Assembly (NCBI RefSeq): GCF_016082275.1
Contig: NZ_MOWM01000031.1
Coordinates: 1-57,670 of the forward strand
From: Variovorax sp. E3
Lineage (GTDB): Bacteria > Pseudomonadota > Gammaproteobacteria > Burkholderiales > Burkholderiaceae_C
DNA: 57,670 nt
Direction of reading: 5' to 3'
Part shown: positions 19,736 to 30,525 of the stretch, in pieces
Layout: each line of letters opens with the position of its first letter
How positions within the stretch are numbered: the first letter of the stretch is position 1
Notes under the pieces: generated by a model
What the model was told of the DNA's origin: nothing
The model's input: only the letters and a program-made list of their open reading frames with translations
Databases searched by the model: none
Position numbers and translations under genes: made by a program

Positions 19736-21211
19736 ATGTTGAAACGCATCTTCCTGGGGCTGCTGCTGGCAATCGTCTTGCTGGTGGCCGCCGTGGCGGT
19801 CAAGACCTGGACCACGCCATCGCAGCAACTGGCGGTGGCGCCCGCGCCCAAGCTGGACATCGACCTGCAGGCGGCCGCCAAGCGGCTGTCTACAGCGATC
19901 ACGTTCCGCACGGTCTCGGGCATGGACGACCCGGCCGCCAACGCGGCCGAGTTCGACAAGCTGCATGCCTACCTGGCGCAGCAGTTCCCCAAGGTGCACG
20001 CCACCCTCAAGAAGGAAGTGGTGGGCAACAAGGCGCTGCTCTATACCTGGACCGGCACCGACCCGCAGGCCAAGCCCATCGCGCTGATGGCGCACCAGGA
20101 CATGGTGCCCATCGCCCCCGGCACTGAAAAAGCCTGGACGGTCGACCCCTTCTCGGGCGAGATCAAGGACGGCTTCGTCTGGGGCCGCGGCACGCTCGAC
20201 AACAAGAGCAATCTTTTCGCGCAGATGGAAGCCATCGAGCTGCTCATCGGCGCCGGCTTCAAGCCGAAACAGACCGTCTACCTCGTGATGGGCGATGACG
20301 AAGAAGTCAGCGGCCTGCGCGGCGCGCTGCCCATTGCCGAGCTGCTCAAGTCGCGCAACGTGCGTCTGGACTGGGTGCTCGACGAAGGCCTGCTGGTGCT
20401 CGACGGCGTGCTGCCGGGCCTGAGCAAGCCCGCGGCGCTCATCGGCCTGGCGGAGAAGGGCTACGGCACTTTCTTCCTGTCGCTCGACACGGCCCCCGGC
20501 CACTCGTCGATGCCGCCGCAGCACAGCGCCATTGGCAGCATGAGCGCGGCGCTGGCGCGGCTCGAGGCCAACCCGATGCCCGGCGGCATCAAGGGCATTG
20601 CCGGCCAGATGTTCGGCACGCTCGCTCCCGAAATGAGCGGCGTGAACCGCGTGATGCTGTCCAACCTGTGGCTCACCGAGCCCGTGGTGCGCGGCATTCT
20701 CGAGAAGAGCCCGAGCAGCAACGCCATGCTGCGCACGACCACCGCGCTGACCATCATCCGCGCCGGCAACAAGGACAACGTGCTGCCCGGCCGCGCCGAG
20801 GCCGCCGTGAACTTCCGCATCCTGCCGGGCGACTCGCTGGCCAGCGTCGAGGCGCACCTGCGCAAGCAACTGGCCAACGACGACATCAAGATCAAGCAGT
20901 ACCCCGGCAACGCCGAGCCGTCGCCCGTGTCGCCGACCGACAGCACCGGCTACCGCGCGATCCAGCAGGCCGTGCGCCAGAGCTTCCCCGACGCGGTGGT
21001 GGCCCCCGGCCTCATGACCGCCGCGACCGACTCGCGCCACTTCAGCCTCGTGAGCGACGCCGTGTTCCGCTTCTCGCCGTTCCGGCTGAAGGGCGAGGAC
21101 CTGGCGCGCATCCACGGCAACAACGAACGCCTGGCCATCTCGAACTACGGCGAGATGATCGGCTTCTATCACCAGCTCCTGAGCAACACCAACGCTGCTC
21201 CGGCGCAATGA
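19736..21211 (+). CDS. Membrane-anchored M20 family metallopeptidase (carboxypeptidase S-like)
   Basis: A 491-residue protein with an N-terminal hydrophobic anchor ([20 protein letters not shown]) and an M20 di-zinc peptidase domain. Zinc ligands and the general base are recognisable in [27 protein letters not shown] and, at the C-terminal end, RIHGNNE. The dimerisation lid domain ([11 protein letters not shown]) is present. The family cleaves small peptides or amidated acids (aminoacylase/carboxypeptidase). Its place between a FadJ-like gene and a thiolase gene hints at hydrolysis of N-acyl amino acids that feed beta-oxidation, but this is inference. The start is the ATG at 19736, 32 bases after the previous stop. 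Confidence 0.9.
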   Translation: MLKRIFLGLLLAIVLLVAAVAVKTWTTPSQQLAVAPAPKLDIDLQAAAKRLSTAITFRTVSGMDDPAANAAEFDKLHAYLAQQFPKVHATLKKEVVGNKALLYTWTGTDPQAKPIALMAHQDMVPIAPGTEKAWTVDPFSGEIKDGFVWGRGTLDNKSNLFAQMEAIELLIGAGFKPKQTVYLVMGDDEEVSGLRGALPIAELLKSRNVRLDWVLDEGLLVLDGVLPGLSKPAALIGLAEKGYGTFFLSLDTAPGHSSMPPQHSAIGSMSAALARLEANPMPGGIKGIAGQMFGTLAPEMSGVNRVMLSNLWLTEPVVRGILEKSPSSNAMLRTTTALTIIRAGNKDNVLPGRAEAAVNFRILPGDSLASVEAHLRKQLANDDIKIKQYPGNAEPSPVSPTDSTGYRAIQQAVRQSFPDAVVAPGLMTAATDSRHFSLVSDAVFRFSPFRLKGEDLARIHGNNERLAISNYGEMIGFYHQLLSNTNAAPAQ

Positions 21212-21251
21212 CGACCACCTCTTTTCCCTTCCATCTTCAAAGGACCTCACC

Positions 21252-22427
21252 ATGACCAGCGCCGTCATTGTTTCCACCGCCCGCACGCCGCTCGCGAAGA
21301 GCTGGAAGGGTGCCTTCAACATGACGCACGGCGCCACGCTGGGCGGCCACGCCGTGCAGCACGCGGTGCAGCGCGCCGGCATCGACCCCGCCTCGGTGGA
21401 TGACGTCATCATGGGTTGCGCCACGCCCGAAGGCGCGACCGGCTCGAACATCGCGCGCCAGATCGCACTGCGCGCCGGCCTGCCGATCACCACGTCGGGC
21501 ATGACCATCAACCGTTTCTGCTCGTCGGGCCTGCAGACCATCGCCACCGCCGCCCAGCGCATCATCGCGGGCGAAGGCGAGGTGTACGTGGCCGGCGGCG
21601 TCGAGAGCATCTCGTGCGTGCAGAACGAAGCCAACAAGCACATGCTGGCCGACCCCTGGCTCGTGAAGCACAAGCCCGAGATCTACTGGAACATGCTGCA
21701 GACGGCCGAGCAGGTCGCCAAGCGCTACAACATCGGCCGCGACGCCATGGACGAGTACGGCGCCGCCAGCCAGCAGAAGGCCACGGCCGCGCTGGAAGCC
21801 GGCCGCTTCAAGGACGAGATCGCCCCCATCACCGTGCTGGCCGGCGTGGCCGATCCCGTGATGGGCCTGCGCACCAAGGAAGTCACCGTCGAGAACGACG
21901 AAGGCATTCGCGCCGGCACCACCAAGGAAGGCATCAGCGGCATCCGCTCGGCCATTCCCGGCGGCCTGATCTCGGCCGGCAATGCCAGCCAGTTCTCCGA
22001 CGGCGGCGGCGCCTGCGTGGTGGTCGACGAGAAGTACGCCGAGCAGAAGGGCCTGAAGCCCCTGGGCCGTTTCCTCGGCTTCGCCGTGGCCGGTTGCGAG
22101 CCCGACGAAATGGGCATCGGCCCGGTCTTCGCGATTCCCAAGGTGCTCAAGCGCCTGGGCCTCACGGTCAACGACATCGACCTGTGGGAGCTGAACGAAG
22201 CCTTCGCCGTGCAGGTGATCTACTGCCGCGACAAGCTGGGCATTCCGGCCGACCGCCTGAACGTGGACGGCGGCGCCATTGCCGTGGGCCACCCCTACGG
22301 CGTGAGCGGCCAGCGCCTGACGGGCCACGCGCTCATCGAAGGCAAGCGCCGCGGCGCCAAGAAGGTCGTGGTCACGATGTGCATCGGCGGCGGCATGGGC
22401 GCAGCAGGCGTCTTCGAAGTCCTCTGA
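21252..22427 (+). CDS. Acetyl-CoA C-acyltransferase (thiolase)
   Basis: A 391-residue thiolase that cleaves 3-ketoacyl-CoA with CoA or condenses two acyl-CoAs. The acylated cysteine is Cys90 in [10 protein letters not shown]. The catalytic histidine is in [10 protein letters not shown] and the second cysteine in [10 protein letters not shown]. The N terminus ([20 protein letters not shown]) is typical. It is preceded by a purine-rich AAAGGA site. Together with the FadJ-like enzyme and the acyl-CoA dehydrogenases it completes a beta-oxidation spiral. A strong intrinsic terminator follows, so later genes probably have their own promoter. Confidence 0.95.
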   Translation: MTSAVIVSTARTPLAKSWKGAFNMTHGATLGGHAVQHAVQRAGIDPASVDDVIMGCATPEGATGSNIARQIALRAGLPITTSGMTINRFCSSGLQTIATAAQRIIAGEGEVYVAGGVESISCVQNEANKHMLADPWLVKHKPEIYWNMLQTAEQVAKRYNIGRDAMDEYGAASQQKATAALEAGRFKDEIAPITVLAGVADPVMGLRTKEVTVENDEGIRAGTTKEGISGIRSAIPGGLISAGNASQFSDGGGACVVVDEKYAEQKGLKPLGRFLGFAVAGCEPDEMGIGPVFAIPKVLKRLGLTVNDIDLWELNEAFAVQVIYCRDKLGIPADRLNVDGGAIAVGHPYGVSGQRLTGHALIEGKRRGAKKVVVTMCIGGGMGAAGVFEVL

Positions 22428-22485
22428 GTTTTTTGAGCCCCTGACATCGGACTTCCGAGCGCCGAAGTCGCGAAGGTTACGCAGA

Positions 22486-22537
22486 AGTCGCAGAAGAGAA
22501 ACCAGAATTTCATTGGTTTTTCTCTGCGACTTTTTTT
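22486..22537 (+). terminator. Intrinsic terminator after the thiolase gene
   Basis: Long, slightly imperfect arms (starting AGTCGCAGAAGAG and ending TCTCTGCGACT) enclose an 8-nt loop and are followed by a run of T. The left arm is preceded by the related segment GAAGTCGCGAAG (22463-22475), giving two imperfect copies of a GAAGTCGC-GAAG unit. Confidence 0.88.
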
Positions 22538-22631
22538 GCGCCGTCTTGCGCCGTTTCCCACCCCCTTCGTACCCTTCGGACCCCTTTCGCGTTCGACCGC
22601 CCGACCCCGATCCGTTCCCCTGGAGAAAGCC

Positions 22632-24483
<1,852 letters not shown>

Positions 24484-24484
<1 letters not shown>

Positions 24485-24735
24485 TGGCCACCAACAATCC
24501 GCCGAATTCCACCCCCAACACCCCAGCCAACACCCCGAAGCCGCCCAAGCCCCACGCGCGCCTGGAGAAGTGGATCTGGATCCTGATCTACGGCGGGCTG
24601 TTCCTCGTGATCCTGGGCATTTCCACCGGCCGCACCGAGCCCGCGCTGGGCTGGTCGATGGCCGTTCCCGGCGCCCTGGTCACGCTGGTGGGCTTCGTGC
24701 TCATCTACGTGCGCTCGCGGCTCAACGACAAGTAA
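24484..24735 (+). CDS. Small two-helix membrane protein of unknown function
   Basis: An 83-residue protein with a Pro/Asn/Thr-rich N terminus (residues 1-25) and two hydrophobic helices, WIWILIYGGLFLVILGIS and an Ala/Gly/Val-rich one ending VGFVLIYVRSRL. The start ATG shares its A with the stop codon of the acyl-CoA dehydrogenase (TGATG), so it is translationally coupled. I do not recognise a named family. The coupling suggests a role with the dehydrogenase, or merely efficient expression in the operon. Confidence 0.75.
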
Positions 24736-24755
24736 CGCAAGACAAGGACACCACC

Positions 24756-25058
24756 ATGCTCAAGCACATCGTCATGTGGAAGTTCAAGGAGCACGCCGAG
24801 GGCGCCGACAAGGCAACCAACCTGCGCAAGGCGAAAGCGCTGCTCGACGCCTGCGCCAGGCTGTCGCCCGGCACGCACCGCTTCGAGGTGGCCATTGCCC
24901 AGCCCGGGCTGGAAGCCACCTACGACCTGATCCTGAACTCGGAATTCACCGACGCCGCCGCGCTCGCGGCCTATGCGGACCATCCGCAGCACGTGGCCCT
25001 GAAGCCCTTCATCGGCGCCGTGCGTGAAGCCCGCCAGTGCATGGACTACGAGATCTGA
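24756..25058 (+). CDS. Dabb family (stress-responsive A/B barrel) protein
   Basis: A 100-residue protein beginning MLKHIVMWKFKEHAEG, the typical Dabb opening, with the conserved YDLILNSEFTDAAALAAYADH and a PQHVALKPFI block that forms the ferredoxin-like barrel. Members dimerise, and some act as small cyclases or oxygenases; here the function is unknown. It lies in the lipid catabolism operon, 20 bases after the small membrane protein. Confidence 0.87.
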   Translation: MLKHIVMWKFKEHAEGADKATNLRKAKALLDACARLSPGTHRFEVAIAQPGLEATYDLILNSEFTDAAALAAYADHPQHVALKPFIGAVREARQCMDYEI

Positions 25059-25083
25059 CCCACCCGAACCCCGGAGACAACCC

Positions 25084-25880
25084 ATGACCGCCCGCACTGT
25101 TCAAAAACTCTTCGACCTCACCGGCAAGACCGCCCTCATCACCGGCGGCTCGCGCGGCCTGGGCCTGCAGATGGCCCACGCGCTCGGCGAAGCGGCGCAA
25201 AGATCATGCTGAGCTCGCGCAAGGCCGAAGACCTGGAGCAGGCCGCCGCCGAGCTGCAGGCCGCCGGCATCGACGCCCGCTGGATCGCCGCCGACTGCTC
25301 GAAGGAAGAAGACACCCGCCGCCTGGCCGACGAGACGCTGCAGCGCATGGGCGGGGTCGACATCCTCATCAACAACGCCGGCGCGAGCTGGGGTTCGCCG
25401 GCCGAGAGCCACCCCGTCGAGGCGTGGGACAAGGTGATGAACCTCAACGTGCGCGGCTACTTCATCCTGTCGCAGCAGATCGCCAACGGCTACATGATCC
25501 CGAAGAAGACGGGGCGCATCATCAACATCGCGTCGATCGCCGGCCTGAACGGCAACCCGCCCGAGATGCAGACGCTGGCCTACAACACCTCGAAGACCGC
25601 GGTCATCGGCTTCACGCGCACGCTGGCCGCCGAATGGGGCAAGTACAACATCAACGTGAACGCGATCTGCCCCGGCTTCTTCATGACGAAGATGGCCGCC
25701 GGCCTGATCAAGTCGCTGGGCGAGGACAAGATGGCCGCGCACGCGCCGCTGGGCCGCCTGGGCGACGACGAAGACCTGAAGGGCCTGACGCTGCTGTACG
25801 CGAGCGACGCCGGCAAGCACATCACCGGCCAGTGGATGGCGGTGGACGGCGGCGTGAGCGTGGTGCTGGGTGCGGCCTGA
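25084..25880 (+). CDS. SDR family oxidoreductase (frameshifted)
   Basis: An approximately 265-residue classical short-chain dehydrogenase. It shows the nucleotide-binding GGSRGLG, the structural NNAG, the catalytic Ser in INIASIAG, the YNTSK active site and the C-terminal WMAVDGG. The frame breaks at about 25194 (GCGGCGC; one extra G gives LGEAGAKIMLSSRK). It probably oxidises or reduces a hydroxyacyl or keto intermediate with NAD(P). It is followed after one base by the thioesterase gene. Confidence 0.88.
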
Positions 25881-25881
25881 C

Positions 25882-26354
25882 ATGTCTTCTTCGTCTTCCC
25901 CCGACACCAGCGACATCAACATCCGCTCCTACACGAGCCAGATTCCGTTCGCGCGCCACCTGGGCTTCGAACTGACGAAGTTCGAAGGCGGCGAGTCCGA
26001 AATCATCTACACCGCCAAGCCCGAGCACCTGAACACCTTCGACGTGACGCACGGCGGCGCCTGCATGACGCTGCTGGACATCACCATGGCGGCCGCCGCG
26101 CGCAGCGTGCGCCCGAGACCGGCGTGGTCACCATCGAGATGAAGACCAGCTTCATGCAGCCTTCGGTGGGCCCGCTGCACGCGCGCGGCACGCTCATTCA
26201 CCGGACGGCGACGCTGGCTTTCACCGAGGCCAAAATCTATGACGAGCAGGAGCGCGTGTGCGCCCACGCCACGGGCACCTTCAAGTACGTGAAGCGCCGG
26301 CTGCCGACCGGCCCCGCGAGCGCCAACGCCATGCGCCCGCCGTCGACCGACTGA
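25882..26354 (+). CDS. PaaI-type hotdog-fold thioesterase (frameshifted)
   Basis: An approximately 157-residue hotdog protein. The family core TFDVTHGGACMTLLDITMA contains the H-G-G substrate turn and the Asp of the PaaI group. After a frame break near 26108-26113 (one extra G restores SVAPETGVVTIEMKTSFMQP), the second strand set VGPLHARGTLIHR and ICDEQ-like AKIYDEQERVCAHATGTF follows. It hydrolyses acyl-CoA to free acid and CoA, which would recycle CoA or prevent accumulation of intermediates. Confidence 0.87.
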
Positions 26355-26378
26355 TTCCCCTTTTCCCGGAGACAGACA

Positions 26379-27395
26379 ATGCCCACCAACAAGCAGATCC
26401 ACCTCGACAACCGCCCCGACGGCGAGGCCGTGGCGAGCAACTTCAAGCTCGTGACCGCCGAGACCCCGGCGCTCAAGGACAACCAGGTGCTGGTGCGCCA
26501 CCACTACATGAGCCTGGACCCGTACATGCGCGGGCGCATGAACGATTCGAAGAGCTACGCGCAGCCGCAGCCGCTGGGCCAGACCATGCAGGGCGGCACG
26601 GTCGGCGAAGTGGTCGAGAGCAAGCACCCCAAGTACGCCGTGGGCGACAAGGTGGTCGGCTTCGGCGGCTGGCAGGAATACAGCGTGGTCGACGCCTCGC
26701 AACCCGGCGCGCTGAAGAAGGTCGACACCACGCACGTGCCGCTGTCGCACTACCTGGGCGCGGTCGGCATGCCGGGCGTCACGGCCTGGTACGGGCTGGT
26801 GAAGATCATCGCGCCCAAGGCCGGTGAAACCGTGGTCATCACGGCCGCCAGCGGCGCGGTCGGCAGCGCCTTCGGCGCGCTGGCCAAGGCGCGCGGCTGC
26901 CGCGTGGTCGGCATCGCCGGCGGCGCCGAGAAGTGCAAGTACGTGACCGACGAGCTGGGCTTCGACGCCTGCATCGACTACCGCCAGCACCCCGACGTCA
27001 AGACCATGAGCGCCGCGCTGAAGGAAGCCTGCCCGAAGGGCATCGACGGCTACTTCGAGAACGTCGGCGGCTACATCTTCGACGCCGTGCTGCTGCGCGC
27101 CAACGCCTTCGCCCGCGTGGCGCTGTGCGGAATGATCGCGGGCTACGACGGCCAGCCGCTGCCGCTCGCGAACCCGGCGCTGATCCTCATCAACCGCATG
27201 AAGATCGAAGGCTTCATCGTCAGCGAGCACATGGAAGTGTGGCCGGAGGCACTGACCGAGTTGGGCACGCTGGTGGGCACCGGCAAGCTCAAGCCGCGCG
27301 AGTCGGTTGCGCAAGGCATCGCGTCGGCGCCTGAGGCCTTCCTGGGCCTGCTCAAGGGCAAGAACTTCGGCAAGCAACTCGTCAAGCTGATCTGA
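26379..27395 (+). CDS. NADP-dependent medium-chain reductase (CurA / leukotriene B4 dehydrogenase-like)
   Basis: A 338-residue enzyme of the zinc-independent MDR superfamily. Family blocks are HHYMSLDPYMRGRMNDS near the N terminus, GMPGVTAWYGLVKI, the NADP site ITAASGAVGSAFGALAKARG, and GYFENVGGYIFDAVL. These match YncB/CurA and prostaglandin/LTB4-type reductases, which reduce alpha,beta-unsaturated ketones or aldehydes with NADPH. It is 24 bases after the thioesterase gene, in the same operon. The physiological substrate is unknown. Confidence 0.92.
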   Translation: MPTNKQIHLDNRPDGEAVASNFKLVTAETPALKDNQVLVRHHYMSLDPYMRGRMNDSKSYAQPQPLGQTMQGGTVGEVVESKHPKYAVGDKVVGFGGWQEYSVVDASQPGALKKVDTTHVPLSHYLGAVGMPGVTAWYGLVKIIAPKAGETVVITAASGAVGSAFGALAKARGCRVVGIAGGAEKCKYVTDELGFDACIDYRQHPDVKTMSAALKEACPKGIDGYFENVGGYIFDAVLLRANAFARVALCGMIAGYDGQPLPLANPALILINRMKIEGFIVSEHMEVWPEALTELGTLVGTGKLKPRESVAQGIASAPEAFLGLLKGKNFGKQLVKLI

Positions 27396-27429
27396 ATGAA
27401 CTGAAAACGCACGGCAAAGGAGGCCGGTC

Positions 27430-29070
27430 ATGGACACGACGCACGACGTCTTCAACCAGCCCACGCCGCTGGTGGACTACAACCTGTTCGACACCAACCG
27501 GCCCCTGCGCGATGCGTTGAAGTTCAACGCGCCCGCGTTGCAGACCACGCAACTGCAAGCTTTGGGCGCCACCCTCGGTTCGGCCGGCATGCAGGCGCAT
27601 GCGCGGCTGGCCAACGTCCACACGCCCGAGTTGCACACGCACGACCGCTTCGGGCGGCGCATCGACGAGGTGGAGTTTCATCCGAGCTACCACGCGCTCA
27701 TGACCGCCGCCGTGGGCGCCGGGCTGCACGGCACGCCGTGGACCGGCACGTCGGCCTCGCCGCATGTGCTGCGCGCGGCCGGCTTCATGCTCTTCACCGA
27801 GCTGGAGCCGTCGATTCTTTGCCCCGTCTCCATGACCTACGCGGCCACGCCCGCGCTGCGCGGCAATGCAGGCGTGTACGCCGACTGGGGCCCCAAGCTC
27901 GGCAGTCTCTGGTACGACCCGGCGCTGAAGCTGTTCAAGGACAAGCCCGGCGTGACCATGGGCATGGGCATGACCGAGAAGCAGGGCGGCTCCGACGTGC
28001 GGGCCAACACCACGCGCGCCGTGCGCGACGGCAGCGACGCCTGGGGCGAGCGCTACGCCATCACCGGCCACAAGTGGTTCTTCTCGGCACCGATGTGCGA
28101 CGCCTTCCTGGTGCTGGCACAGGCGCCGGCCGGGCTCAGCTGCTTCTTCATGCCGCGCGTGCTGCCCGACGGCACGCGCAACGCCATCCAGATCCAGCGC
28201 CTGAAGGACAAGCTCGGCAACAAGGCCAACGCGAGCTCCGAGGTCGAGTTCCAGGGCGCGAGCGCGTGGCTCGTGGGCGAGGAGGGGCGCGGCATTCCGC
28301 AGATCCTCGAGATGGGCACGATGACGCGGCTGGACTGCGCGCTGGGCACCAGCGGGCTGATGCGCCAGGCGCTGGGCATTGCGCTCAACCACGCGAGCCA
28401 GCGCAACGCCTTCGGCAAGCCGCTGATCGAGCAGCCGCTGATGAAGAACGTGCTGGCCGACCTCGCGCTTGAAAGCGAAGCCGCGACGGCGCTGGCCATT
28501 CGGCTCGCCAAGGCCTTCGACCGCCAGGACGATGAACACGAACGCCTGATGGCGCGCCTGCTCACGCCCGTCGCCAAGTTCTGGATCTGCAAGCGCGGCA
28601 GCCACTTTGCGCAGGAGGCCATGGAGTGCCTCGGCGGCAACGGCTACGTGGAAGAGGGCGGCGAAGGCATCATGGCCCGCATCTACCGCGAGATGCCGCT
28701 CAACTCGATCTGGGAGGGCGCGGGCAACATCATGGCGCTCGACCTGCTGCGCGGCCTGCGCAAGGGCGACGCGGTGGCCGCGCTGACGAAAGAGCTGGCG
28801 CCGGCACGCGGCCAGCATGCCGCGCTCGACCGCCTTGCCGACGCATTGCCCGCGCGCATCGAGGCGATGGCCTCCGAGGTCGAGGCGCGCCGTCTGGCAC
28901 AGGACGTGGCACTGGCCGTGCAAGCATCGCTGCTCGTGCAGGCCGCGCCGGCCGCGGTGGTCGATGCCTTCTGCGCGTCACGCCTGGGCGGCGACTGGGG
29001 CAATGCCTTCGGCACGCTGGGCGCGGGCACCGATTTCGATTCGATCCTCCAGCGCGCGCAGCCCCGTTGA
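27430..29070 (+). CDS. AidB-like acyl-CoA dehydrogenase family protein
   Basis: A 546-residue flavoprotein. The opening THDVFNQPTPLVDYNLF and the segment HARLANVHTPELHTHDRFGR resemble AidB of the adaptive alkylation response more than catabolic dehydrogenases. FAD motifs MGMTEKQGGSDVRANTTR and MECLGGNGYVEEGG and the end block IWEGAGNIMALDLLRG are intact. AidB has isovaleryl-CoA dehydrogenase activity in vitro and binds DNA; the role here could be either. It sits downstream of acyl-CoA genes and upstream of a GST gene, which leaves a catabolic or a protective role open. Confidence 0.9.
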   Translation: MDTTHDVFNQPTPLVDYNLFDTNRPLRDALKFNAPALQTTQLQALGATLGSAGMQAHARLANVHTPELHTHDRFGRRIDEVEFHPSYHALMTAAVGAGLHGTPWTGTSASPHVLRAAGFMLFTELEPSILCPVSMTYAATPALRGNAGVYADWGPKLGSLWYDPALKLFKDKPGVTMGMGMTEKQGGSDVRANTTRAVRDGSDAWGERYAITGHKWFFSAPMCDAFLVLAQAPAGLSCFFMPRVLPDGTRNAIQIQRLKDKLGNKANASSEVEFQGASAWLVGEEGRGIPQILEMGTMTRLDCALGTSGLMRQALGIALNHASQRNAFGKPLIEQPLMKNVLADLALESEAATALAIRLAKAFDRQDDEHERLMARLLTPVAKFWICKRGSHFAQEAMECLGGNGYVEEGGEGIMARIYREMPLNSIWEGAGNIMALDLLRGLRKGDAVAALTKELAPARGQHAALDRLADALPARIEAMASEVEARRLAQDVALAVQASLLVQAAPAAVVDAFCASRLGGDWGNAFGTLGAGTDFDSILQRAQPR

Positions 29071-29116
29071 CCGCACGCTGAACGAACACACAACGACAAC
29101 CCACAGGAAACAACCC

Positions 29117-30055
29117 ATGGCCGACCTGATCCTTCATCACTACACCACCTCGCCGTTTTCGGAGAAGGTGCGGCTGATCCTCGGCGCGAAGAAGCTGCCG
29201 TGGAAGTCGGTGTTCATTCCGCCGATCATGCCCAAGCCCGACGTGGAAACGCTCACGGGCGGCTACCGCAAGACGCCGTTCCTGCAGATCGGCGCCGACA
29301 TGTACTGCGACAGCGCGCTCATCGCCGACGTGCTCGAGCACCTGCAACCTGAACCCACGCTCTACCCCGAGCCCGAGAAGGGCTTGTCGCGCATCCTCGC
29401 GCAGTGGGCCGACACCACGCTGTTCTGGGCGTCGATGGCCTGGAACCTGCAGCCCAAGGGCGCGGCCGAGGTGTTCGCCAAGGCCCCGCCCGAAGCCGCG
29501 AAAGCCTTCGGCGAAGACCGCGGCAAGATGAGCGCGGGCAACATGACGCGCCTGCGCCCCGCCGATGCCACCAGCGCCTACAAGTCGTACCTGCGCCGCC
29601 TGTCGGACATGCTCGACGACAAGCCCTACCTGCTCGGCGAAGTGCCCAGCATCGCCGACTTCTCGGCCTATCACTCGCTCTGGTACACGCGCCGCATCGA
29701 GTCGGTGCGCACCATCCTCGACCTGACGCCCGCGGTGATCGACTGGATGGACCGCATGGCCGCCATCGGCCACGGCACGCCCGAGAAGTTCACCAGCGAC
29801 GAGGCCATTGCCGTGGCCAAGGCCGCCACGCCGCACACGCTGCTGACCGACAGCACCTTCCAGGACGACCACGGCATTCCACTGGGCAGCGCCGTGACCA
29901 TCCGCGCCGAGAGCTTCGGCCTGGAGGAAACGCCCGGCACGCTGGTCGCGGCCACGCGCACGCACTACACGCTGGAGCGCAACGGCGAGCGTACGGGCCG
30001 GGTGCATGTGCACTTTCCGCGCATCGGGTATGTGCTGAAGAAAGCAGAGGCTTGA
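29117..30055 (+). CDS. Glutathione S-transferase family protein with C-terminal extension
   Basis: A 312-residue protein. The N-terminal thioredoxin-like domain (LHHYTTSPFSEKVRLIL, then GGYRKTPFLQIGADMYCDSA with the cis-Pro and the SNAIL-like serine) is followed by an all-helical GST C domain (YLLGEVPSIADFSAYHSLW). A further stretch of about 85 residues (from roughly 230, TPHTLLTDSTFQDDHGIPLG to the end) is beyond the usual GST length and looks like a small beta domain. The substrate is unknown. Its stop codon lies four bases from the convergent OmpA-like gene, at the edge of the less GC-rich insert. Confidence 0.88.
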   Translation: MADLILHHYTTSPFSEKVRLILGAKKLPWKSVFIPPIMPKPDVETLTGGYRKTPFLQIGADMYCDSALIADVLEHLQPEPTLYPEPEKGLSRILAQWADTTLFWASMAWNLQPKGAAEVFAKAPPEAAKAFGEDRGKMSAGNMTRLRPADATSAYKSYLRRLSDMLDDKPYLLGEVPSIADFSAYHSLWYTRRIESVRTILDLTPAVIDWMDRMAAIGHGTPEKFTSDEAIAVAKAATPHTLLTDSTFQDDHGIPLGSAVTIRAESFGLEETPGTLVAATRTHYTLERNGERTGRVHVHFPRIGYVLKKAEA

Positions 30056-30059
30056 GGCG

Positions 30060-30525
30060 TCAGCGCTTGAACCCGGGGATCGGAACCGGGTTGCAGTCGG
30101 GCAATTTCAGCGCCTCGAAGTCGGGGTGAAACTGCACCACGACAAAGTCGTTGCTTGCCGCCCTCGGCATCCTGTTGTCTTCATGGATGTCCGATGTGGT
30201 TTCCAGCTTGAGCTCGGCCGGCTGGAGCTGCTTGTACGCCCGGGCCATTCTCAGCGCGGCGTTTCGCCAACTGCCTGGCCTCGGCGGGTGTTCTGCCCGG
30301 AACCTTGACGCTGGCACCTGCATCGATCGAAACCTCAAGGTATTTGGGAAAGGTCGAGTTCGCCCGGCCGATGAATTCTGCGAGCTTCACTATCTGTGCA
30401 GGCTCAAGGTCAGCAGAGCCTTCGGCAAAAGTCAGCCTTGTGACGACGACAGGCTTGCAAGCCATGGCGCCACAGCCGATCAGTACCGCAGCGACGGCGA
30501 GCAAGGCTTTGATCGTGCACTTCAT
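30060..30525 (-). CDS. Small exported OmpA-like protein overlapping the PAAR-M35 gene (frameshifted)
   Basis: An approximately 154-residue protein with a lipoprotein or Sec signal (ALLAVAAVLIGCGAMAC). A divergent OmpA-like fold follows: VVTRLTFAEGSADLEPAQIV, then helices in EARQLANAALRMARAYKQL. The frame breaks near 30262-30264; removing one base joins the halves. Its ATG overlaps the stop codon of the PAAR-M35 gene (ATGA), so it is a coupled partner. An envelope-located partner would be well placed as an immunity protein against a periplasm-acting effector, or as an effector accessory. That role is inference. Confidence 0.7.

Noticed and set aside
22463..22537. Possible repeat element or small CRISPR-like array (GAAGTCGC-GAAG units)
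   Set aside because: There are only two imperfect copies, and the second forms the arm of a terminator hairpin with a T tract. No spacers or cas genes are present.
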